From Ephydatia muelleri (Eukaryota > Porifera > Demospongiae > Spongillida > Spongillidae), in the NCBI GenBank assembly GCA_013339895.1, contig JABACO010000009.1:8357138-8421137 (forward strand): a stretch of 64,000 nucleotides of DNA, in the 5' to 3' direction. Shown one piece after another: positions 1-10,722 of this stretch. Each line of letters begins with the position of its first letter. The first letter of the stretch is position 1. Position numbers and translations under genes: made by a program. The notes under the pieces are model-generated. The model was not told the origin of the DNA. It did not search any database and worked only from the letters and a program-made list of their open reading frames with translations.

Positions 1-8
1 TTAGGTGG

Positions 9-248
9 CTATACCGATATGCGTGTGCGGGATGGCCGATTACCTAGTTTGTCATCGTGGCAAGCCTCCATCACTCTCTTTTGATCTTCCTTATCGAAAA
101 CCCAACGTCTAACTTCCTGGCCATTCTTTCCTTTAAGATACAACTGACCATCGTTGAATGTGAAATCTTTCGCTTTCCTTCGGATCGTCCTCTTCCATTG
201 CTTTTCAGCTTCCGCTCTATATGACCTCTCCTTCAAATACTTCAACAC
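9..248 (-). pseudogene. Integrase-type transposon fragment (zinc-binding region)
   Basis: The open frame of 79 residues resembles the segment just before and into the H2C2 zinc-binding region of GIN1/KRBA2-type or Ty3-like integrases. It has a basic stretch (KRTIRRKAKDF), then LYLKGKNGQEVRRWVF, then the first half of the zinc-binding motif (ACHDD). The second half of the motif and the catalytic core are missing, because the frame ends at the left window edge. It is probably a remnant. It could continue outside the window, so loss of the core is not proven. Confidence 0.45.
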
Positions 249-582
249 ATCGTGGTAAAGCAGCCTCTCTTTTCAGCCATGTCGATGCCTCTTAACAGCA
301 CGTGGCACCTGCGTCATTCTCTAATTTCTCTAATCAGGTACCCAATATTAACAACGATAGCTTCAGCTATACTACTTAGGGCTTAAGACCTACCCATGCA
401 TCTTCTACCAACATTGGAAGAGTGAGAAGGATGTGTATAAGCAAATATTCAAAATTAGTATGCTTAACTACCTCGATTCCGACGAGGGGCAATGGGGGAA
501 CTACCTATCCTAAGGGGGGACCCCGTATCCTAGGACTACGAGTCCGGCCGGACGCACAATCCGGGAGGACGCATAATCCTGT

Positions 583-678
583 GACACCGGCACGGATTTC
601 GACCTTGTCGGCATATTTGGCGGACAGAGCACCTACGCTACCACTCGCTCCAATAACGAAGAACACTGGCTTTGCCAT
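583..678 (-). pseudogene. NmrA-like NAD(P)-binding N-terminal fragment
   Basis: A methionine at 678 opens a 32-residue stretch, MAKPVFFVIGASGSVGA, followed by LSAKYADKVEIRAGV. The GxxGxxG dinucleotide-binding turn and the following beta-alpha pattern match the start of NmrA-like or atypical short-chain dehydrogenase proteins. The expected helix after the glycine turn appears shortened, and the similarity stops at about 583. No continuation was found downstream on the minus strand, so this is a gene scrap or an isolated first exon. Confidence 0.35.
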
Positions 679-798
679 AACGCTGTTCAGCTGCGCAAAT
701 GAGACAATACTGTCAGCGGCTGATCTACCAATAATAATAATAATAATAATAATAAAAGTCCCGAACAAATTAATTGGCAATTGATTGTTCATCACACG

Positions 799-1960
799 AT
801 GTCATCAAAGCGATCCAAAGGTTCAGGAGCATCGTTTCGTAAAGCAAAACGCTTAAAGAATCTAGCTGCCGACAGTGAGATATGTAGCAAGATAACATCT
901 TTTTTCACCGCTGTTGCTCCAAATGCTACACCACTAGTGGCTTCTGTTTGTGATCATACAGCAACAGCAGAGATGGCAACAGCAAGTACTGATATGAGTG
1001 ATATCGATTGTGAAACTGAACATCCAGTCAAATCTCCAGTCGCGATCGAGCCAGCGGAGCCACTTATCAGGCCCGTAGGCTGGTGGGGGGGTCCCTGGGT
1101 TCCCGAGAACCCCCCCCCCCCCACAGTCACGGCGCCACCCTACACCAAGATTAATTTGTATCATCCACTTTCACTAATTTAACCCCTAGGGGATATATTT
1201 GTTGTTCTTATAATTAGATTTGCATTGAACGAAAATATATACGCGCATTGGCCTCTATTGCCACTTCGGCTTAACTTATTAGCACTGCTCACTGCTGCTT
1301 ACTCCGTTGTTTTTTTTTTTAATATGGGACGGCCGGAACAGAGGGAAAGAGAACGCAAGAGATCTGCAAAATTGTGCAAATCTCTTAACAGTCTTTTCCT
1401 TTCCAAGAAACGGAAATTGCCGAAAACTGTACCAAAAGTGCAGCGACTTTCACTTTGCCAGAAGGTGAAGCTACTGACTCCAATGGTAGTTTGCAATTGC
1501 CCGATGACGATCATGGTTTACATAATGTCGATCAAGGGACACAGAATGTTGGCCAAGGGACACATAATGTCACTCAAACTCCAAGTGAAGTAGTGGATGT
1601 AGATGTAGATAGTGAACGCCTTCAAAATAGATATGTCCAAACGGAGTCACACTTACTTCAAAGCACTGCAAATGACTGCAAATGACATTGGAAGGCTCAT
1701 TTATCTCCCAGTGAAGTTACACAAGCTATAGGGCGACTACTACCAGGAGCATTTCTTAAGCACCATGCAGTTCCATCACAATCTCATGTTTATCCTAGAA
1801 GCTATCTTGGTGGAAGGAATCGTAGCTTCCAACGGAGCTGGCTGAGTGAACACCCTTGGATGGTGTGTTAGATCTATGGAGTTTTTTTGTATAGCTTGTG
1901 CTATTTTCTGTTTGTGGTTGTGACGCAAGGGGCGAACATGGTTCTGACACAAGGGGGAAC
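799..1960 (+). pseudogene. hAT-like (TTF/ZMYM-type) transposase N-terminal remnant
   Basis: Three pieces lie in order. At 799 a start reads MSSKRSKGSGASFRKAKR and leads to a KITSFF motif typical of the beginning of hAT/ZMYM1-like transposases. At 1323 a second basic N-terminus-like piece follows (MGRPEQRERERKRSAK). At 1690-1960 a frame reads LSPSEVTQAIGRLLPGAF, then RSFQRSWLSEHPWMVC, a stop codon at the place where the family continues WLxYS, and then IYGVFLYSLCYF. The FQxxW...HPWL pattern and the following cysteine region are what I recognise. Frames differ between pieces, and the last is followed by a degenerate repeat of about 25 bp. It is a dead element with no catalytic region. Confidence 0.5.
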
Positions 1961-2888
1961 ATGGTTGTGGTGCAAGGGGGGAACATGCATGGTTGTGAGG
2001 CAAGGGGGCCAGGAAAGAAGATAGCAAATCCAATAAATGAGAATGAAAACCATACGATCTGGCTTTTCATCATGAGAAACCGAATTAAAGTTTATCAGAA
2101 ATCATAGTGATTCAGGTCGTATTATGTATAATAATAGTTCCAGGTTTATTGAATAAGGAACCCCCCCCCCCCCCCCCCCCAGTTTACAACCAGGCTACGG
2201 GCCTGCTTATGACTCTAGTTCCAGCAAGTGAACTTCTTCTACCTCCTACATGTAGTGCAGTTGAACTGCATCCAGATCCGCTAGATGAGTGCCATCCACT
2301 AGAACATCCAGCCATCAAGCATCCTGTCGTTTGTCCAGCGTATCAGGCCTTATCCAACAAAAATCATTGCGTGTGCGGTGTATTTAAATAATAATTAAGT
2401 TATGTATAGCGTGGATGCGTGAAAGGTTAATTTATGGCGAGCCCCAGAGTTCCAGACCCAGTGTGACGTGGAAGGTAGAGGGACCGTGGGGGGGGGGGAG
2501 AAGAGCGCGCTCCAAAATAACCGCCCCCCCCCCCCCCCCCCATTGCCTTATTCCTGTATCCGCCACTGAATACTGTGCAAGACGGCGAAACACAGTATTT
2601 ATGTACCATTTTCTGCATAATGTAGGAAATTAATTGTGACGCGTCACGTCACGCCTGAGGAGCGGACGTTAATTATTGACGTACGTGTGGTATGTATATG
2701 CTAATTATCAACGTTCATCATGGTCCTCCAAGGTGCCATAAGTTCCTCTGGATTGTATGCCACGGATCTGAGTCATGTATTTGCATGGGGTGGGCAGAAG
2801 GCTTAACTGTCCTTACGAATAGGAAAAAAAAAACTCGTGGAATCGTTGAATTTTTGATTCTATAAAATCATCTGTAGAACCACTAAAT
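1961..2888. other. Gene-free stretch with poly-C/poly-G tracts
   Basis: No recognisable gene. It holds a short degenerate minisatellite (unit about 25 bp, gcaagggggaacatggtt) near 1925-2010 and a run of 20 C at 2161-2180. A run of about 10 G near 2490 faces a run of 18 C near 2523-2540, which could pair as a hairpin. The open frame at 2107-2391 resembles no family I know. Confidence 0.5.
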
Positions 2889-3681
2889 GGGACAGTTCAT
2901 GAGAAAATTGCACCACTCAAATGTTATAAAAATGCATCACGTTTGCATCGCTATAACTTCCCAACGATTAACGCTATCGACATCCTATTTTCACCACTTC
3001 ATACTACACCATTTCTCTACAGTAAAATGCATTTTAGAGTCTTGGACTATATCCGTGCCGACGTTCCTACGTGCGATACCCCCTGGGGTTCAAAACTACC
3101 ATATCTTCGTGTAGGAGCGGTCAAATCGCTTCAAATTCGGTATGTAGGTAGAGAGGTCCTATACCTATCGATTTGTTCTGTTCGTTAATTTTTATGCCAT
3201 CTGTTACGGAGATACAGTTGAATAAACTACGTGCACGTTTTCCCGCTTGATTCGCGCCAATGTAATAATCCCCGCCTCCCATACATTGAGCGGAGCGCAA
3301 TTTGCCCAAATCATTGGCGCGAAACGAGCGCGAAAATGTGCACGTAGTTTGTTCAACTGTATCTCCGTAACGGATTGCATAAAAATTAACGAACAGAACA
3401 AATAGATAGATATAGGACCTCTCCACCTACAAACCGAATTTGAAGCGATTTGATTACTCCTACACGAAGATATGGTAGTTTTGAACCCCAGGGGGTATCG
3501 CACGTAGGAACGTCGGCACGGATATAGTCCAAGACTCCAAAATGCATTTTACTGTAGAGAAATGGTGTAGTATGAAGTGGTGAAAATAGGATGTCGATAG
3601 CGTTAATCGTTGGGAAGTTATAGCGATGCAAACGTGATGCATTTTTATAACATTTTATAATATTTTCTCGTGAACTGTCCC
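2889..3681. mobile_element. Fold-back / MITE-like element, 793 bp, with long inverted arms
   Basis: The two ends are inverted copies (GGGACAGTTCATGAGAAAAT at 2889, and GGGACAGTTCACGAGAAAAT read back from 3681). Inside, arms of nearly 400 bp are near-perfect inverted copies, meeting at about 3285. As a result the same meaningless 81-residue frame appears on both strands (2943-3188 plus, 3386-3631 minus). The element is flanked by the direct repeat AAAT (2885-2888 and 3682-3685), a candidate 4-bp target duplication. There is no transposase, so it would be non-autonomous. Diverged relatives lie at about 19.56-19.90 kb and 51.02-51.16 kb. Confidence 0.8.
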
Positions 3682-3685
3682 AAAT

Positions 3686-4170
3686 GATTCATCAGAATTA
3701 TAATCAATCGCGTGATTTCGAATTGTCAATTCAACGCATATTTCACTGTCAGCTGTCGCAGGGCCCACCCGAGTGGTAAGGTGCATGGAGGCATCAAGCA
3801 ATCCGCCTCTCCTACATCATGCACGCACGCTACACTCCCCAATGACACTTCATTGTGTGCGCACGCCACTGTCATCAACTCTACCAAATAGTTCACAATA
3901 CAACACACATGCCCACAGCCTGAAGTCCTGATAACTATTACAAAAATCAACCTTGAGCCTGAGCAGGGGACTTGTATTCGGGAAGAGATGATCCACATCT
4001 CTCCTCAGGGAAAACCCTAGTGGCAAACCCTCTATCAAGGGAAATCCATTCCTCCCTATGACTTGCTTCTCATGTCATTTGTGTTCATTGTCCTTTATAT
4101 TGTTTTTCACGCCATTTGACAAGAAAGAAAAACATCGCATTTACGGTATCCGCACCCTCACATTCCTACA
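3686..4170. other. Intergenic, nothing recognised
   Basis: Only short frames without family resemblance. The right end is the upstream region of the GST gene. Confidence 0.5.
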
Positions 4171-4177
4171 TATAAAA
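4171..4177 (+). promoter_or_regulatory. TATA box of the first GST gene
   Basis: TATAAAA lies 56 bp before the start codon at 4233. Transcription would begin near 4200, giving a leader of about 30 nt. Confidence 0.5.
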
Positions 4178-4232
4178 CGAACACTGTCACCTCACTCCAA
4201 TCACACAATTACGCGAGATAAGGAAGAGAGGA

Positions 4233-4841
4233 ATGTCTACGTACAAGCTGACCTACTTTGATCTCAGGGCACGCGCGGAGCTCATACGCCTCATCTTTGC
4301 TCAGGCAGAGGTCCAGTACACGGACGAGCGCTTGGCGTTTCAGGATTGGCCCGCGCGCGCGCCGCACACTCCTTTCGGTACCCTGCCCGTACTGGAGGTG
4401 GACGGGAAGCAGCTCGGAGGAAGCCTGGTCATCGCAAGATACGTAGCGGAGAAGAACGGACTGGGTGGCGCGAACGATTTTGAGAACGCCCTCATCGCCA
4501 GCGCCTTGGACGCGATTACGGATCTGGTGAACAAGATCGTCCCCCTCGTGTTTGAGAAGGACGAGGCCAAGAAGGCTGAACTGAGGAAAGAGTTGGAGGG
4601 GGAAGCTCACTTCACCCTAAGCCACCTCGAGAAGTTTGCGTCCGCAAACAAAGACGGCTGGCTCGTTGGTTCCAAGGTAACGTACGGAGACCTCGCAGTT
4701 TTCAATTTTGTGGGCAACGTAACTGCATTTTGGCCTACCGCTCTGGACAAGTATCCATCACTGTCACAACTGCACAAGCGAGTAGAGGAGCTGCCAAAGA
4801 TTGCCAAGTGGCTGAAGGATCGCCCGGCATCAGTTTTCTAA
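4233..4841 (+). CDS. Sigma-class glutathione S-transferase (HPGDS-like), intronless
   Basis: This 202-residue protein should conjugate glutathione to electrophiles in the cytosol. Some sigma GSTs also isomerise prostaglandin H2 to D2. The N-terminal thioredoxin-fold domain (residues 1-75) starts YKLTYFDLRARAELIRLIF, with the catalytic tyrosine at residue 8 (LTYFD). It contains the cis-proline motif FGTLPVLEVDG and then GGSLVIARYVAEK; the usual Gln-Ser of the glutathione gamma-glutamyl site is Gly-Ser here. The all-helical C-terminal domain follows, ending KIAKWLKDRP as in sigma GSTs. Length is normal. The start has no competing upstream ATG in frame and a TATA box 56 bp before it. Family genes usually have introns; this one has none. 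A paralogue lies 40 kb downstream in the same orientation. Confidence 0.9.
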   Translation: MSTYKLTYFDLRARAELIRLIFAQAEVQYTDERLAFQDWPARAPHTPFGTLPVLEVDGKQLGGSLVIARYVAEKNGLGGANDFENALIASALDAITDLVNKIVPLVFEKDEAKKAELRKELEGEAHFTLSHLEKFASANKDGWLVGSKVTYGDLAVFNFVGNVTAFWPTALDKYPSLSQLHKRVEELPKIAKWLKDRPASVF

Positions 4842-6029
4842 GCTGAGAGTATAGTCCTATACTAACAGGCCGACGTATAGCTATTGTATGCATGTATGCC
4901 GTGTGTCAGTTAACCTTGCTGACATTTTGTCATTTTTAGGTTTTGAAATTTATGCTTATTATATCGAGGAATGAGATATATGTACAGCGAAAGAAAAGTC
5001 AGTCCCTTCATTTTGGGCTTGCATGCAGGCGTGCCGAGTACGTATAGACAAAAAATGACCACGTTCGCGCTATGTGTTAACGTGCACCGATGCACGTGCG
5101 CTTGCATGAAAGCAGGTACGCAGGTCCTGGTCGGTTAAGCCAAACTTATATCAGCCTTCAGCGCTATGCACACACTAATAATTATTCACGTCCAGTTAGT
5201 TTGTATCAACTTCACACGTACCACGTTTGTGGATACTGCATGAGTGGTGGAGTGCAAATGGCTAATGGCAACTGAGAACTACTAAGGCGTCTCTAGTAAA
5301 TCCTCTCAAAGCGCATCCATCCCTACAGGGAGGGGAGGGGGGAGGAGGACATAGGACGCGCGCGGTCAGGGGCCGGGGTTGGTTCACGCCAGTTCTAAAC
5401 CCAATAGCTCAGACGGAGCTAGCGGTTGTTCCTCCTTGGACTTTAAGTATACACTGAGCTACTTATATTTCTTATGTCTTTGATGTTAGCCGTACTGTAC
5501 TGTAATAAACTTTAATCGTTGATGTTATATGATTATACATGTATATTGTAATATACGATTTACAGCTTCCGAAAATCATAATCCGATGTTATAGGCCCCG
5601 ATGGGGGATTTTACAGCGCTCCCCCATACCCCCTATAGCTAGCTGTGTGAGAGGGGGCAAGCAATCCACAATTTAGTCCATCCACTGGTGGTCTGGGTAC
5701 GAGACACAGACCTCCGAGTTGCACTATCTGCAGGACCGTACATAAATATTTGGATCTGAAGGAGCATACCGAAACCTACTAGAAAAAATGGGCATGACTG
5801 TCAGTTTGAATATGTAAGACATTTTTTAGAGCAATAATCAATGAAGAAATTTTTTAGAGCAATAATTAAAAGCATTGTCTGCTAGTAAGAATAAGAGGTG
5901 CACAAACCTAAAATGGGCCCCGTTCAGATGAAATCAATGTGTGTGTCTGGGGACGAGACATTCATATCGCACGTGCACCACTGTTGCCGCCCTTCTTTGT
6001 TTTTTTGGCATACTCTGTTCAGTTCTCCA
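4842..6029. other. Intergenic between GST and acyl-CoA oxidase
   Basis: No gene recognised. A G-rich patch at 5328-5350 (GGGAGGGGAGGGGGGAGGAGG) could form a quadruplex. The stretch from about 5550 to 6029 is the presumed promoter and leader of the acyl-CoA oxidase gene. No TATA box stands out. Confidence 0.4.
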
Positions 6030-9000
6030 ATGGCCAAGGAACTTCAGCAAGAAAGGGAGCGGAGCACCCTAAATATCGAAGAGGTGACCAACATGTTAGA
6101 CGGAGGCGAATACTTCACTGAGAGGCGAAGAAGGCTGTGTGAGTGTGCTATATCGTAGCATTGCACGTACAGTCATGGCAGCACGGGACGCGATCGACAT
6201 CGTGTCAGACAGGTCTCGCCACCAAGTACTAGCACACTTGTGCATGTTAATTACACGCTGCAATAATGGCTAAATGATCGGGCGCGCTTATAAACACACC
6301 ATTCATCGTGTTTGTAAGTAATTACTAAATTTAGTCTGCACTTTCTATTAACACTGATCACGTGACCCCTGCAGCCAAGGTGGTGTCTGATGATCCTGTG
6401 TTCAGACAGGACGACAGGTATTATCTGTCTGGGGAAGAGGCATTCGACCGAGCTATGGAGAAGAGCATTCGCTACATTGAGAGATGCAGGGAGCTGGACA
6501 TCACTGATGGCATGGAACGCAACATTGTCAAACAGTTAAGCTGCAAAGAGAGCGTGTCCAAGTGTGCTGTTCGTAACTGCGGTTTCAGGCCCTATCGTTT
6601 ATGCTTGGTGTGCATTATATAGGGGAAGGAGATGGATACCTGTGATGAAGAAATTAATAAGTTATTGTTTGCTGCAGTTATTTGATATTGATGATATTCA
6701 TAAGGGGCACAGCATGTTTGCTGAATGTCTTCACGGTGATAGTGGGATCAGTGCCCAGTGGAGACAATAGAATGTCCCTCTTGTGTTTTGCTGCTGCAGT
6801 GTTCACTTGTCCTACTAAAGGAGCAAGGGGGAAATTACCCCTTACAAAATAGTGAGACCATTCAGTTGCTGTTTGAGTGGGATCGTGAAGCAAAGCATAT
6901 TTTAAAACACTTTGTGTCTTGATGTCAAATGGTGAAAGATGTCCACATAATGGCCTGCGCTGTTCACTGCCACGATAGTGACACCAATGAATGGTGTCTA
7001 GCAATTGTAAACTAGTTGGGCTATAACATAAGCGTACTTCACTTTCATCTACAATGCTGCACCTAAGCAAATTGTTGCTACTTTTCATGTTATCCCTTCT
7101 GACCTCAGTGTAGTGCGTGTACATGCGTGCTTATAAGAGAGGGCGGGAGGGGGAAGAGGGTTGCCGTAGTGACATGTCTCTTATTGTCCCTCAGTGCCAC
7201 TGGAGAGGAGCTGCCCATTGGACTGAACGAGACCATGTTTATCCCAACCATCGAGGTGTGCTGGGCATGCATGTACACCCAGACCATTTTAATTAATGAC
7301 TGGTTAATTAACTTGACAGGGCCAGGGAACAGAGGACCAAAAGAAGAAATGGCTTCCACCAGCCAATAGCTACCAAATCATCGGAGCCTACGCCCAGACT
7401 GAGCTGGGTCATGGTGAGCTAGCATAACATGTGGGACGGTCACAAGCCTCTTGTGGGTGCAACTTGAAGACTATATGCTTCCTGTGGGTGTGGTCTGAAA
7501 GGCTGTATGCTTCCTGTGGGTGTGGTATTGAAGGCTGGATGATTTCTGTGGGTGTGGCCTTGAAGGCTGGATGCTTTCTGTGGGTGTGGCCTTGAAGGCT
7601 GAATGCTTCCTGTGGGTGTGGTCTTGAAGGCTTGATGCTTCCTGTGGGTGTGGCCTTGAAAATGGTATGCTTCTTGTGGGTGTGGTCTTGAAGGCTGTGT
7701 GCTTCCTGTGGGTGTGGTTTTAAGGCACCATAAGTGATTTTAAACCATTATGTCTGGCATGCTGGATTGTAGGGCTTCAGCCTTCTGTGTAGGCTATGTC
7801 TAGTTATCCACTGGTGTCAGTTTAAACACCATGTGTCTCAGTACTTTGAGTTTTGACAGTGGAGCAAGCGCAGTGCCAGTGTGTAGTGTCACATTCATTA
7901 CCAATTCGTACTCCCGTAGAAGTGTGCTTGTGTGGGAAGATGTGTGTACGTGCTGTTGCCACATGCAGTGTTGGCTTGCATTAGGGCAGTGGGTGCGCCA
8001 ACTTGAGGGAGACATGCAGTGTTGGCTTGCATTAGGGCAGTGGGTGCGCCAACTTGAGGGAGACATGCAGTGTTGGCTTGCATTAGGGCAGTGGGTGCGC
8101 CCACTTGAGGGAGACATGCAGTGTTGGCTTGCATTAGGGCAGTGGGTGCGCCCACTTGAGGGAGACATGCAGTGTTGGCTTGCATTAGGGCAGTGGGTGC
8201 GCCCACTTGAGGGAGACATGCAGTGTTGGCTTGCATTAGGGCAGTGGGTGCGCCAACTTGAGGGAGTTGTCCAAAGAGGGATGCTTTGCTTTGTGTGCAG
8301 GTACCAACCTGCGTGGGCTGGAGACTGTGGCCACATATGACCCTACCACACAGGAGTTTGTCCTCAACACTCCGACACTCACAGCCACAAAATGGTGGCC
8401 TGGAACACGTAAGTTTGTTTAGGTCTGGGGACACAGCTGTATAGAACGCCTGGAGAACAGTACATTTGGGTGTGTGCCTAGAAGGTCTGGGGACGTGGGA
8501 CCAGTACATTTGGGTGTGTGCCTAGAAGGTCTGGGGACGTGGGACCAGTACATTTGGGTGTGTGCCTAGAAGGTCTGGGGACGTGGGACCAGTACATTTG
8601 GGTGTGTGCCTAGAAGGTCTGGGGATGTGGGACCAGTACATTTGGGTGTGTGCCTAGAAGGTCTGGGGACGTGGGACCAGTTCATTTGGGTGTGTGCCTA
8701 GAAGGTCTGGGGACGTGGGACCAGTACATTTGGGACACATACATGAGGGGGTGGGGGGGCGTGCACATTGTACTTTGCTTGAGAGTTTGAGCAACTGACC
8801 CTCTCTGTTGTATTGCAGTGGGCCATGTAGCCACTCACGCTATTGTGGTAGCAAGACTGGTCACGTTGGGACACGATCATGGAATCCATCCCTTCATTGT
8901 GCAAGTCAGGAGTCTGGAGGACCACACCCCCCTCCCAGGTATGGAGCACCAGCTAGGGGGAAGCTGTGGGGGGAGGGGGAGGGAGGTGGGGGAAGGTGTA

Positions 9001-9869
9001 TCCTTGGGGAGGGAGGGTAGGTGTTGGGCAGGTGTGGAGGAGTGGAATTGCAGTTATTACTGGAGGGGTCACTTGATGGGGGAGGGATTTATTAGAGTAT
9101 TCATATACCAACTACACTGCTCCATACAAGGAGCTCCCTGACCTGAACCTGTAGTGGATGGTCTTGTGACACATTCATTTGCCTTGGCCCAGGGTACTAT
9201 CAAGTGTACATGTGACACAGTGGACTGTGGTCCTTCCATTTCATGACCAAATCCTCCCCTTTCCCCCCTCCCTCCTCCCTGCATAGGCTACTTTTGAAAT
9301 GAAAAATGTACTTATTTTGTTGGCATGATAGGTTTCAGGCGAACACCATCTAATACAGAACAGAAATATAAAAGCTGATCAGTTGACACTACGATGTTGC
9401 TTGCCAGAACCTTGGTCATCTGGGATTGTGGGACCTTTTGCTATTGTGAACTCCAAATGAAGCCCCACTTCCTCCACCCCACACCCCCTCTATTCCCTAC
9501 CCCTTTTCTTTGGATGGGTCCATTAATATGACCACTGACTCCATATGTAGCTAGGTGGCCAGTAGTGCTTGGCTGTGTTCCTAGATAAGTGGGGCCTGTT
9601 CCTAGTTATCCATTAGGCGTGTTCCTAGCTATCCATTAATGAGTGGGGCGTGTTCCTAGTTATCCATTAATAAGTGGGGCTGGCTCAAGAGTAACAAACT
9701 CAATAAGTACATTGATAATCTTTGTGCCAGTCTCCTGCACAGATGTGCACTAGACATATACATGTATATACCATGACATCATGGTGCACGCATGGTGCAA
9801 TTTAATGGACAGCAAACAGGGCCAATAACAAATTGCAATGACAAAACATGATTGATCATGCACACATAC

Positions 9870-9951
<82 letters not shown>

Positions 9952-10680
9952 GCCTCAAGTGGCTTGGTCACACACTCTGAGCTCCACACCCGGCTGTGAT
10001 CTGGCTTTAACCCTTTAGATTATGGAATTTGCCCATTAAGTTACAGATTAAATTTTGCTTTAACCCTTTAAACTATGGCATTAACTTTTTAAAGGATGGC
10101 TTTAACCCTTTGGCATTAACTGGTTCTAATTATGGCATTAACTCTTTAAAGAATTGCTTTTAAATTTTGACATTACCCCTTGCTCTTATCCAATTATAGC
10201 ATTAACCCTTTAAATTATGGCACTAAATTATAACCTTACTTTTTGTGGGGCTTTAACCCGTTTAGTAATGACATTAACCTTTAAAATTAGGGCATGACTT
10301 TGCCACTTCTCTCCCATGCACATGCAGGAGTCAGGGTTGGAGATATTGGTCCAAAGTTTGGGTACTTTGGGATGGACAATGGCTTCCTCCAACTGGACAA
10401 TGTGCGAATCCCTCGTGACCACATGTTGATGAAGTATGCCCAGGTGAGTACCAGGTGGGCATCAAATGGAGTGTAAGGTAGGTAGTCACATAACCCTACT
10501 GTTTATAACCATAGTCCCACAACAGTCCTGAAGTTATTAAGAGCCATTGCTCCACTCTAGATACAAATAGCTGCTCCCTTCGAAAATATATGTGCAAGAT
10601 CCATCCCTTGCTGTTGTGCAAAGATTAAATTGACTTCAACATTAGTCTGTGGCTTCCTTCGTTAGCATGTGTTTACACCT

Positions 10681-10722
<42 letters not shown>

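Noticed and set aside
2943-3642. Identical 81-codon frames on opposite strands
   Set aside because: Explained by the inverted arms of the fold-back element.
7800-8509. Frames of 169-203 codons on both strands
   Set aside because: Produced by the 51-bp minisatellite; they overlap ACOX exon 5 antisense.
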